64,000 bases of DNA from VXNE01 sp965206615 (lineage in GTDB: Bacteria > Pseudomonadota > Gammaproteobacteria > Pseudomonadales > Azotimanducaceae): contig CBDBKI010000005.1 in assembly GCA_965206615.1 (NCBI GenBank), positions 248,001-312,000 of the forward strand, given 5' to 3'. The position numbers and the translations under genes were made by a program. The notes beneath the pieces are model-generated. The model saw nothing but the letters and a program-made list of their open reading frames with translations. It was not told where the DNA came from and did not search any database. This document shows, one piece after another, positions 1-6,790 of the stretch (position 1 is its first letter; each line of letters starts with the position of its first letter).

Positions 1-836
1 CCGTTGTCGTAGAGCATCTTCTCGAAGTGCGGAACGGCCCACTGGCGGTCCGTCGCGTAGCGGCAGAAGCCGCCGCCGACGTGATCGTAGATACCGCCGC
101 GGGCGATCTTGGTGAGCGTGGTCGTCACGATGTCGAGGGCGGTGCGGTCGGGCGTACCGGCCCGTGCGCCGAGAGCCCAATGGCGGAACACCCGGTCGAG
201 GGTGCTGGGCATGGGGAATTTCGGCGCATTGCCGAAGCCGCCATCGGCGCGGTCGAACTGTGACGCGAGCTGGTCGACGGCCTGCTGCAGCAATGCGGCG
301 TCGTCGATACCGGTCGCCTCCACCTGGGTCGGCTGCAGCCCGGAAAGCGCGTCGGAGAGCTTCTGGCCCTGCTCTTCGAGGTCCGAACGTCGCTCTTCCC
401 AGCCATCGGCCACCCGCAGCAGCAGGTCGGCGAAACCCGGCAGGTTGAAACGCGGCGTGCGCGGAAAGTACGTACCGCCGAAAAACGGCAGCAGCGTGTA
501 CGGATCGAGGAACATGGTCAGCGGCCAGCCGCCGGTCTGCCGGGTGAGGAGGTTGAACGCGGTCTGGTAGACCCGGTCGAGATCAGGCCGCTCTTCGCGA
601 TCGACTTTCACGTTGACGAAATGCTCGTTCATGACGGCGGCCGTTGCCTCGTCTTCGAACGATTCGTGCGCCATGACGTGACACCAGTGGCAGGCGGAAT
701 AGCCGACGGACAGCAGGATCGGCTTATCGGCCGCCCGCGCCTCCGCAAGCGCCTGCTCGTCCCAGGGGTGCCAATGGACGGGGTTCCCGGCGTGCTGCAG
801 CAGGTAGGGACTCGTTTCTTCGGCGAGCCTGTTCAT
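1..836 (-). CDS. DUF255 / YyaL-type thioredoxin-domain protein, N-terminal part
   Basis: This reverse-strand gene starts at ATG 836-834 and runs off the left edge, so only about 278 residues are visible. The N-terminus (MNRLAEETSPYLLQHAGNPV) is the hallmark of the DUF255 (YyaL/spermatogenesis-associated 20) family. It is followed by a thioredoxin-like domain with a CHWC motif near residue 50 and the family stretch HFVNVKVDREERPD. The visible end reads GGGFCRYATDRQWAVPHFEK, the beginning of the (alpha/alpha)6-barrel part that follows the thioredoxin domain in full-length members of roughly 650-700 residues. The family is widespread but its biochemical role is unclear; a redox or sugar-epimerase-like function has been suggested from the folds. 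It is transcribed away from rppH. Family assignment is firm, function is not. Confidence 0.9.
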   Translation of the reverse strand, partial: MNRLAEETSPYLLQHAGNPVHWHPWDEQALAEARAADKPILLSVGYSACHWCHVMAHESFEDEATAAVMNEHFVNVKVDREERPDLDRVYQTAFNLLTRQTGGWPLTMFLDPYTLLPFFGGTYFPRTPRFNLPGFADLLLRVADGWEERRSDLEEQGQKLSDALSGLQPTQVEATGIDDAALLQQAVDQLASQFDRADGGFGNAPKFPMPSTLDRVFRHWALGARAGTPDRTALDIVTTTLTKIARGGIYDHVGGGFCRYATDRQWAVPHFEKMLYDN

Positions 837-886
837 GCGGCGGCCGGGTGCCTCGGGGGAAGAAGGGATTTTGGCGGATGATAGCG

Positions 887-931
887 CGCGAACTTCGTTC
901 GCGTTGGGAGTTTCGCTGGCGCGAAACTCCC
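887..931. repeat. Two adjacent perfect inverted repeats
   Basis: CGCGAAC (887-893) pairs with GTTCGCG (897-903) across a 3-nt loop. GGGAGTTTCGC (906-916) then pairs with GCGAAACTCCC (921-931) across a 4-nt loop. There is no T-run on either side, so an intrinsic terminator is not obvious. A REP-like structured element or an mRNA leader structure is possible. Confidence 0.7.
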
Positions 932-1100
932 GTAGAACCAACCCTGACGCGCCCTCCAAGTGGCGTGCCAGACGCAAAGTCCGACAGGCTGATAGCTTAT
1001 GTGGAAGAATCGCCCGCGAGGACAGGTGCGACAAAGACGCCGGTTCGGAGGGCCGGCGGCGCACACCGACAGGCTCGAAACGCTGTGGGGCGCGCGTCGC

Positions 1101-1126
1101 AAGACGGCGCGTCAAGACGGCGCGTC
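1101..1126. repeat. 13-bp tandem duplication upstream of rppH
   Basis: The unit AAGACGGCGCGTC occurs twice in direct succession (1101-1113 and 1114-1126), ending 15 bases before the rppH start codon. It may be a slippage product in the leader. I see no recognised binding site in it. Confidence 0.7.
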
Positions 1127-1141
1127 CGTAGACGCGGGGAC

Positions 1142-1639
1142 ATGCGCGAGAGAATTGACGCAGACGGATTTCGGCCCAATGTCGGTATCGTGTTGGCGAA
1201 CGACCGGGGCCAGGTGCTGTGGGCACGCCGGGTGGGCGGGGGCGACGCGTGGCAGTTCCCGCAGGGTGGCATCCAGGCGCGGGAGTCTCCGCAGCAGGCG
1301 CTCTTCCGCGAACTCTACGAGGAGGTCGGCCTCACGCACGACCGCGTGGAGATCCTGGGCTGTACGCAGGGTTGGCTGCGCTACCGGCTGCCGAAACGCC
1401 TCCGGCGGCACGACTCGAGCCCCACGTTCAAGGGGCAGAAACAGAAGTGGTTTCTACTGCGGCTGCTGGCGGACGACGCGCACGTCAGCATGGACTGCTC
1501 GGGCAAACCGGAATTCGACGACTGGCGCTGGGTGAGCTACTGGTACCCTGTCGGCAAGGTCGTCGCGTTCAAGCGCGATGTCTACCGTCGCGCGCTCCAG
1601 CAGCTCGCGCCTTCTCTCGTGGTCGACAAGGGGCTCTGA
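1142..1639 (+). CDS. rppH: RNA pyrophosphohydrolase RppH (Nudix hydrolase)
   Basis: RppH removes pyrophosphate from the 5' triphosphate end of mRNAs, triggering RNase E-dependent decay. The 165-residue product begins MRERIDADGFRPNVGIVL and contains a complete Nudix box (GGIQARESPQQALFRELYEEVG, cited here only by its Gx5Ex7REUxEExG pattern, about residues 40-61). The family-typical stretches GQKQKWFLLRL and KPEFDDWRWVSYW follow. The ATG at 1142 matches the usual N-terminus; longer in-frame extensions run through the repeat-containing leader and are unlikely. It is followed after 6 bases by ptsP, the same order as in Escherichia coli and Pseudomonas, so co-transcription is likely. Confidence 0.95.
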   Translation: MRERIDADGFRPNVGIVLANDRGQVLWARRVGGGDAWQFPQGGIQARESPQQALFRELYEEVGLTHDRVEILGCTQGWLRYRLPKRLRRHDSSPTFKGQKQKWFLLRLLADDAHVSMDCSGKPEFDDWRWVSYWYPVGKVVAFKRDVYRRALQQLAPSLVVDKGL

Positions 1640-1645
1640 TCGACC

Positions 1646-3931
1646 GTGCTCAAGGACCTCCGAAAGATCGTTCAGGACGTAGGGGCCGCCCCGAGCTTCA
1701 AGGCGGCTCTCGACACTATCGTTGCGCGCGTGCGCACGACCCTGGGCACGGAGGTGTGCTCCGTGTACGTCGTCGATCGCGACACTGGTGACTTCCACTT
1801 CGCCGCCGACCAGGGCTCCAATCCCGATGCCGTCGGCAGCGTGGTGATCTCGCCCGGCGAGGGTCTCGTCGGATTGGTGGCGGAGCGCGCCGAGCCAATC
1901 AACCTCGAAGACGCACCCAGCCACCCGCGCTTTCTCTATCTCGCCGAAATGGGCGATGAGGCCTTCCACGCATTCCTTGGCGTGCCGATCATCCACCAAC
2001 GCCGCGTACTGGGCGTGCTCATCGTTCGCCAACGGGAGCGGCGGCGGTTCGACGACGAAGAGGAAGCGTTTCTCGTCACCCTGTCCGCCCAGTTGGCCGC
2101 GGTGGTCGCGCACGCGGAGGCCACGGGGGACATCCGGGCGCTCTCGGAGCATCGCACGGGGCAGCGTGACACCCGCTTCGCCGGGGTGCCGGGTTCGCCG
2201 GGCATCGGCATCGGCACGGCGGTCGTCATGCAGCCGGGGGCGACGCTCGAAGGCGTGCCCGACAAGGAAGCGGAGAACGTCACGGTTGAACTGGTGGTGT
2301 TCGACCGTGCCATCGCGCAGGTGCGCCGGGACATCGAGGATGTCGGCAAGCGGCTCGAAGCGACGTTGCCGCAGGAGGAACGCGCCCTCTTCGATGCCTA
2401 TCTCCACATGCTCGACGACGATGCGCTTGCCGAAGAGGTGCGCGACCGGATACGCCACGGCCAATGGGCACAGGGCGCGCTGAAGCAGGTGATTCTCGAA
2501 CACACCCGCACCTTCGAGCAGATGGAGGATTCCTATCTGCGGGAACGGGCGGAGGACGTGCGCGAACTCGGCCAGCGGGTGCTTGCCTACCTGCAGGACA
2601 TGCGCCGCCGGAAGACGCAGTTTCCGAGGGACACCATCCTGGTGGGCGACGCCCTGACGGCGGCCATGCTGGGCGAGATTCCGGTCGGCCGGTTGCGCGG
2701 TCTGGTCTCACTGAAAGGGTCGAGCAACTCCCACGTGGCCATCCTCGCCCGGGCGCTCGATATCCCGGCCGTGATGGGCGCGGTCGATGTCCCGCTTTAC
2801 GGTGTCGAGAACCGGAAGCTCATCGTGGATGGTTTCTACGGGTCCGTGGTCGCGAATCCGTCGCGCTCGGTGGTGGACCACTACAGCGCCCTGGTGGAAG
2901 AGGAACGCGAGTTTGCCGAGGAACTCGAGGAACTGCGCGACCTGCCGTGCGTGACACGGGACGGCAAGACCATCGCCCTGTGGGTGAACATCGGACTGGT
3001 CGGAGAGATCACGCGTTCCCTCGACCGGGGCGCGGAGGGCATCGGACTGTTTCGCACCGAAGTCCCGTTCATGACGGAGGACCGGTTTCCGACCGAAGAG
3101 GAGCAGCGCCTCATCTACCGGGAGCACATGGAGGCGTTCGAGCCGCGTCCGGTGACGATGCGCACCCTCGACATCGGCGGCGACAAGTCACTCTCCTATT
3201 TCCCGATCACCGAGGACAACCCCTTCCTCGGCTGGCGCGGCATCCGCGTCACGCTCGACCATCCGGAGATCTTCATGTCGCAGGTGCGCGCGATGGTCAA
3301 GGCCAACGCGGGCCTCGAAGGTGTCCTGCGGATCATGCTGCCGATGGTGAGCAGCATGTCGGAGGTCCGCGAGGCGGTAGCCCTGGTGCAGCGGGCCCAT
3401 CGCGAGGTGCAGGAGGAGGGCTACGACGTCAAGAAGCCCCAGATCGGGGTGATGATCGAAGTGCCCTCGGCGGTCTATCAGGCCCGCCAGATCGCGCGGC
3501 TGGTGGACTTCCTGGCGGTCGGTTCGAACGATCTCACCCAGTACATGCTGGCGGTGGACCGGAACAACGCCCGGGTCGCCCAGCTCTACTCGGAGATCCA
3601 TCCCGCCGTGTTGCAGGCGATGCGCGAGGTCGCGAAGGCCGCGCACGCCGAGGGCAAGGGGATCGGCATCTGCGGGGAGCTTGCCGGTACGCCGGAGGGC
3701 GCGGTGCTCTGCGTGGCGATGGGTTACGACGTGCTGTCGATGAACGCCACGCACCTGCCGAAGGTGAAGTGGGTCATCCGGCACGTGTCACTGCGCGACT
3801 GCCGCAGGATCCTGGCGAAGGCCCTGCGCATGGTCGACGCACAGGACATCCACGACATGCTGCGTAACGAACTGATGAAGGCTGGCCTCGGGCGCGTGGT
3901 GCCGCATCACGAGATGCCTTACGTGTTCTGA
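1646..3931 (+). CDS. ptsP: Phosphoenolpyruvate-protein phosphotransferase PtsP (EI-Ntr)
   Basis: PtsP is enzyme I of the nitrogen phosphotransferase system: it autophosphorylates from PEP and passes phosphate to NPr and then EIIA-Ntr, linking nitrogen and carbon status to regulation. The 761-residue protein starts with GTG at 1646. It has an N-terminal GAF sensor domain (about residues 1-165), which binds glutamine or 2-oxoglutarate in studied homologues, followed by the PEP-utiliser core. The phosphorylated histidine is probably His363 in the motif SSNSHVAILARAL. The C-terminal PEP-binding barrel has the conserved stretches TMRTLDIGGDK, MLPMVS and SNDLTQYMLAVDR. Length and domain order match the family. 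It follows rppH closely and converges with the next gene. Confidence 0.95.
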   Translation: MLKDLRKIVQDVGAAPSFKAALDTIVARVRTTLGTEVCSVYVVDRDTGDFHFAADQGSNPDAVGSVVISPGEGLVGLVAERAEPINLEDAPSHPRFLYLAEMGDEAFHAFLGVPIIHQRRVLGVLIVRQRERRRFDDEEEAFLVTLSAQLAAVVAHAEATGDIRALSEHRTGQRDTRFAGVPGSPGIGIGTAVVMQPGATLEGVPDKEAENVTVELVVFDRAIAQVRRDIEDVGKRLEATLPQEERALFDAYLHMLDDDALAEEVRDRIRHGQWAQGALKQVILEHTRTFEQMEDSYLRERAEDVRELGQRVLAYLQDMRRRKTQFPRDTILVGDALTAAMLGEIPVGRLRGLVSLKGSSNSHVAILARALDIPAVMGAVDVPLYGVENRKLIVDGFYGSVVANPSRSVVDHYSALVEEEREFAEELEELRDLPCVTRDGKTIALWVNIGLVGEITRSLDRGAEGIGLFRTEVPFMTEDRFPTEEEQRLIYREHMEAFEPRPVTMRTLDIGGDKSLSYFPITEDNPFLGWRGIRVTLDHPEIFMSQVRAMVKANAGLEGVLRIMLPMVSSMSEVREAVALVQRAHREVQEEGYDVKKPQIGVMIEVPSAVYQARQIARLVDFLAVGSNDLTQYMLAVDRNNARVAQLYSEIHPAVLQAMREVAKAAHAEGKGIGICGELAGTPEGAVLCVAMGYDVLSMNATHLPKVKWVIRHVSLRDCRRILAKALRMVDAQDIHDMLRNELMKAGLGRVVPHHEMPYVF

Positions 3932-3962
3932 GGACGTGTTTTGAGGCCGAAACGCCGCGTGA

Positions 3963-4745
3963 TCAAACGACGCGCGACACGCCGCCGTCCATGTTGATCG
4001 CACACCCGGTCAGGTAGGAAGCCGCTTCCGATACCAGGAACAGCGCGACGCTCGCGCACTCCTCGGCCTCGCCGACGCGGCCCATCGGCAGCCGCTCGCC
4101 GGCCCTCGCCACGTACTCGTCGAACGAGAGGTTGGAGCCGGAAGCCTCGTAGCCGCGGCGAATCTGGTCGGACTTGATGCTGCCGATCATGAGCGCGTTC
4201 ACGAGCACGTTGTGCGGTGCGCCCTCGCCCGAGAGGACCTTGGTCAGGGCCATGCCGGCCGCGCGGGACACGGACGTGGGCGCGGAACCCGGCGGCGGCG
4301 CCTTGGCGGCCGTGTTCAGGATGTTGACGATGCGTCCCCAGCGGCGCGCCTTCATGCCCGGAATCACCAGGCGCGACAGGCGGATGGCGGCGAACAGCTT
4401 GAGATCGAGGTCGGCCTGCCAGATCTCGTCCGTGATCTCCTCGAAGACGCCCGTCTGCGACTGCCCGGCGTTGTTGACCAGGATGTCCACGTGCCCGAGC
4501 TCGGATGCCACCCGGGCATGGGTCTCCTCGATCTGCCGGGGGTCCGTCACGTCGCAGACCCAGGCGCCCACGCGACCGCCGGGTTCCGCCTCGATCGCGG
4601 ACTTCGCTGCGTCGAGGGGACCCTGCCGGCGGGCGAGCAGCGCGACGTTCGCACCTGCCTGATGAAAGGCCATCGCCATCGCCCGGCCGAGGCCGAGGCT
4701 CGATCCGGTGATGAGGGCGGTTCGGTCGTCGAGGTGGTATTCCAT
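3963..4745 (-). CDS. SDR-family protein lacking the classical YxxxK
   Basis: This is a 260-residue Rossmann-fold short-chain dehydrogenase/reductase homologue. The start at ATG 4745 places the nucleotide-binding TGSSLGLG at residues 13-20 and NNAG at 91-94, as in classical SDRs; an upstream GTG would add 15 residues without homology. The C-terminal ASYLTGCAINMDGG motif is also typical. In the active-site region the expected Tyr-xxx-Lys is Thr157-xxx-Arg161 (PTSVSRAAGMALTK), and the upstream serine position is Thr145. Either the protein is a specialised SDR using other residues or it is a non-catalytic paralogue. The substrate cannot be predicted. It is convergent with ptsP and has no obvious operon partner. 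Confidence 0.85.
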   Translation of the reverse strand: MEYHLDDRTALITGSSLGLGRAMAMAFHQAGANVALLARRQGPLDAAKSAIEAEPGGRVGAWVCDVTDPRQIEETHARVASELGHVDILVNNAGQSQTGVFEEITDEIWQADLDLKLFAAIRLSRLVIPGMKARRWGRIVNILNTAAKAPPPGSAPTSVSRAAGMALTKVLSGEGAPHNVLVNALMIGSIKSDQIRRGYEASGSNLSFDEYVARAGERLPMGRVGEAEECASVALFLVSEAASYLTGCAINMDGGVSRVV

Positions 4746-4821
4746 GGAGGGGTCCGGTCGGTGTGTCCGCGCGAAGCTACCATGAAACATGGCGGGTTGG
4801 AGTCGCCTGTCCTGCCGCTGG

Positions 4822-4852
4822 TTGACTTCGGGTTCACAAGTAAACTAGTTTA
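4822..4852 (+). promoter_or_regulatory. Possible promoter with 12-bp palindromic operator for the TA pair
   Basis: A perfect palindrome TAAACTAGTTTA lies at 4841-4852, just before the antitoxin ATG (4859). A TTGACT sequence (4822-4827) could act as a -35 box, with TAGTTT (4846-4851) as the -10 box at an 18-bp spacing. The palindrome would then overlap the -10 box, as expected for autoregulation by a Phd-type antitoxin. If correct, the transcript would be nearly leaderless. This is inference from pattern and position. Confidence 0.45.
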
Positions 4853-4858
4853 TGAGTC

Positions 4859-5116
4859 ATGATCCGACTCAATATGCACGAGGCCAAGACGCACCTGTCT
4901 CGCTACGTCGCGGAACTGGAGGAGGGCGAGACTATCCTCCTCTGCCGCCGCAATCAGCCGGTGGCGGAAATCCGCGCCTTGCCGACGGCGCGGAAGAAGC
5001 GTCGCCCGTTCGGGTTGGCGCGCGGGCAGTTCTCGGTTCCGACATCGTTCTTCGAGCCTCTGTCCGACGAGGTGATTGCGTCCTTTGAGGCCGAGCCCCT
5101 GCAGCCACGAGAGTGA
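4859..5116 (+). CDS. Phd/YefM-family antitoxin
   Basis: This 85-residue protein begins MIRLNMHEAKTHLSRYVAEL and continues with ILLCRRNQPVAEIRAL, the signature of the Phd/YefM antitoxin fold. The N-terminal half binds DNA and dimerises in known relatives; the C-terminal tail (about residues 50-85, with a basic KKRR stretch) should wrap around the toxin. The stop overlaps the toxin start by 4 bp (GTGA), which implies translational coupling and tight stoichiometry. A palindrome immediately upstream is a plausible self-operator. Confidence 0.9.
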   Translation: MIRLNMHEAKTHLSRYVAELEEGETILLCRRNQPVAEIRALPTARKKRRPFGLARGQFSVPTSFFEPLSDEVIASFEAEPLQPRE

Positions 5117-5499
5117 AGCTGCTCCTCGACACCTGCACCTTCCTCTGGTGGTGCGAAGGCTCGGCCAGAATCCCCATCGCGACGCGATCGCTGGTCGCGG
5201 ATCCCGCCCACGAGGTCTACGTCAGCACGGCCTCTGCGTGGGAAATCACTCTCAAGCACGGACTCGGCAAGCTGCCGCTGCCGCAACGGCCGGAAGTCTT
5301 CGTCCCCCAGCAAAGGGAGCGCCACGCGTTCCTCAGCCTGCCCGTCGAGGAAGCAGCCGTTCTGCAGTTGCCGCGCCTCCCCCCGTTGCACCACGACCCC
5401 TTCGACCGCATCCTGATCTGCCAGGCGATCGAGCACGGCATGACCGTGCTGACACCTGACCGCCTGATCTCGCAGTACCCGGTGCGGCTGTCGTGGTAG
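5113..5499 (+). CDS. VapC-type PIN-domain ribonuclease toxin
   Basis: This 128-residue PIN-domain protein starts at GTG 5113. The acidic residues expected to bind Mg2+ are visible: Asp6 in LLLDTCTFLWW, Glu44 in ASAWEITLK, Asp95/Asp98 in HHDPFDRIL and Asp116 near the end. The DTxTFLWW start and the ASxWEIxxKxxLGKL stretch are typical of the PIN subgroup paired with Phd-like antitoxins. The toxin presumably cleaves RNA when freed from the upstream antitoxin. All catalytic positions are present, so the module looks functional. Confidence 0.92.
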   Translation: MKLLLDTCTFLWWCEGSARIPIATRSLVADPAHEVYVSTASAWEITLKHGLGKLPLPQRPEVFVPQQRERHAFLSLPVEEAAVLQLPRLPPLHHDPFDRILICQAIEHGMTVLTPDRLISQYPVRLSW

Positions 5500-5598
5500 C
5501 GCGGCGTACCGACCGCGGCGACACGCTTGACAACCCACGGATGCGGCGGGCACGGTTCGCGAACGATTGACCACGATTCGCCGGATCGGAGGCGACAC

Positions 5599-6582
5599 AT
5601 GAGTGCGGCGGCGGAGTCCCGTGAGGGTCCCGATCCCTTGGTCGAGAAAGTCTGGCGGGAGATCCAGTCCCTCGGACTGGAAGCCCACATTGTGGAACTT
5701 GAGATCAAGGGGTATACGGTCATCCCGCCGGAAGTCGCGTGTCCGAAGGGTCTCGGCGATCGGCTTCTCGAGGGCTGCCTGCAGGTTGCCGTACGTCGAC
5801 ACGGCGTGAGACCGGACCTTTGCGCCGAGGGCCCGTATGTCCCGGGGGGCTCGGAGCTGCACGAGGGGGCGCTGGGCGCGGCCGAGGGGGATTCGCCGAT
5901 CGGCGACATGATGCACTCGCTGGTGCTCGAGGGCCGCGTCTTCGAAGAGGCACTGATGAACCCGGTGCTGCTCGCGGTCGCGACGTACCTGGTGGGCTAC
6001 AACTCCATCCTGCTCACCATGGCCTGCTTCATGAAGGGTCCGAACAAGTCGCCGTTACCGTTGCATTGCGATGCCATGGGGGTGTCCCCGCTGCAGGCCA
6101 TTCCGACCGAGTCCAACATGACCTACGCCCTGACCGATTACACGCGGGAGAACGGCTGCGTCGCGTTCGTCCCGGGCAGTCACAAGTGGTGCCGTCAGCC
6201 GCAAGCGCACGAACGCAACGTGATCGACAATCCGCGCGCCGTCGCCATCGAGTGTCCGGCAGGTTCCCTGGTGTGCTGGCACGGGAACACGTGGCACGGA
6301 GCGTTCAACCGCACGGCTCCGGGGCTGCGGGTGAGTATCGTCGTGGACTTCGTGCGCCGGCATATCCGGTCCCAGGAGAACCTCACCGGACTGGTGCCGC
6401 AGGAGGTGATCGACCGCAACCCTGCAAGATTCGCGATCCTTACGCACCAGGCCGTTCCGCGGACCTCGACGGACCCCGCGGTCACCGCGGCCGAAATGGA
6501 ACGGGCGACGAAGTACCTGTCCGCCTACCACGAGGAACTCGGCGTCGATCTGAACGGGGCAGCGGGCAGCATCTACGCGTAG
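5599..6582 (+). CDS. Phytanoyl-CoA dioxygenase (PhyH) family protein
   Basis: This 327-residue enzyme is a predicted Fe(II)/2-oxoglutarate-dependent oxygenase. The HxD iron ligands are His156 and Asp158 (PLHCDAMG). The distal histidine is His233 (TWHGAFNRT), with Arg244 a likely 2-oxoglutarate contact. FVPGSHKW is the usual PhyH motif before the distal histidine. The ATG at 5599 follows a GGAGG at 5588-5592. The substrate is unknown; PhyH relatives hydroxylate acyl-CoAs, amino acids or natural products. The final TAG stop lies inside the left end of a 212-bp repeat element, and the gene is convergent with the aminotransferase across that element. Confidence 0.9.
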   Translation: MSAAAESREGPDPLVEKVWREIQSLGLEAHIVELEIKGYTVIPPEVACPKGLGDRLLEGCLQVAVRRHGVRPDLCAEGPYVPGGSELHEGALGAAEGDSPIGDMMHSLVLEGRVFEEALMNPVLLAVATYLVGYNSILLTMACFMKGPNKSPLPLHCDAMGVSPLQAIPTESNMTYALTDYTRENGCVAFVPGSHKWCRQPQAHERNVIDNPRAVAIECPAGSLVCWHGNTWHGAFNRTAPGLRVSIVVDFVRRHIRSQENLTGLVPQEVIDRNPARFAILTHQAVPRTSTDPAVTAAEMERATKYLSAYHEELGVDLNGAAGSIYA

Positions 6583-6790
6583 GGGCCGCCCTTGTGGCGG
6601 CCCGCACTCGAATTCGTGCACGACATACGCACGGGCGACCGCAAGGGTCGGGGACGGGCGACCACAAGGGTCTGGACGGGCGACCACAAGGGTCTGGACG
6701 GGCGACCACAAGGGTCTGGACGGGCGACCACAAGGGTCTGGACGGGCGACCACAAGGGTCTGGACGGGCGACCACAAGGGTCGCCCCTAC
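6579..6790. repeat. Twin-hairpin intergenic element, expanded copy (22-bp tandem array)
   Basis: The element begins GTAGGGG and ends CCCCTAC. Its left hairpin pairs GGGCCGCC with GGCGGCCC around a CTTGT loop. A spacer containing CGAATTCGTGCAC follows, then seven direct copies of a unit starting ACGGGCGACC (positions 6631, 6654, 6676, 6698, 6720, 6742, 6764; period 22 after the first). Two compact copies (78 bp each) occur at 20371-20448 and 59508-59585. The TAG within the left end is the stop codon of the PhyH gene. The TAG within the right end, read on the minus strand, is the stop codon of the aminotransferase. Confidence 0.9.

Larger units (their letters stand above)
837..1141. other. Intergenic region with hairpins and a short tandem repeat
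   Basis: This stretch of about 305 bases lies between the divergently transcribed DUF255 gene and rppH. I see no convincing gene. It holds two adjacent perfect hairpins (887-903 and 906-931) and a 13-bp unit repeated twice (1101-1126). Promoters for both flanking genes should lie here, but I could not identify clear -35/-10 boxes. Confidence 0.6.

Noticed and set aside
6631..6790. CRISPR-like array of 22-bp repeats
   Set aside because: The units are contiguous with no unique spacers, and the unit is half of a dispersed hairpin element.
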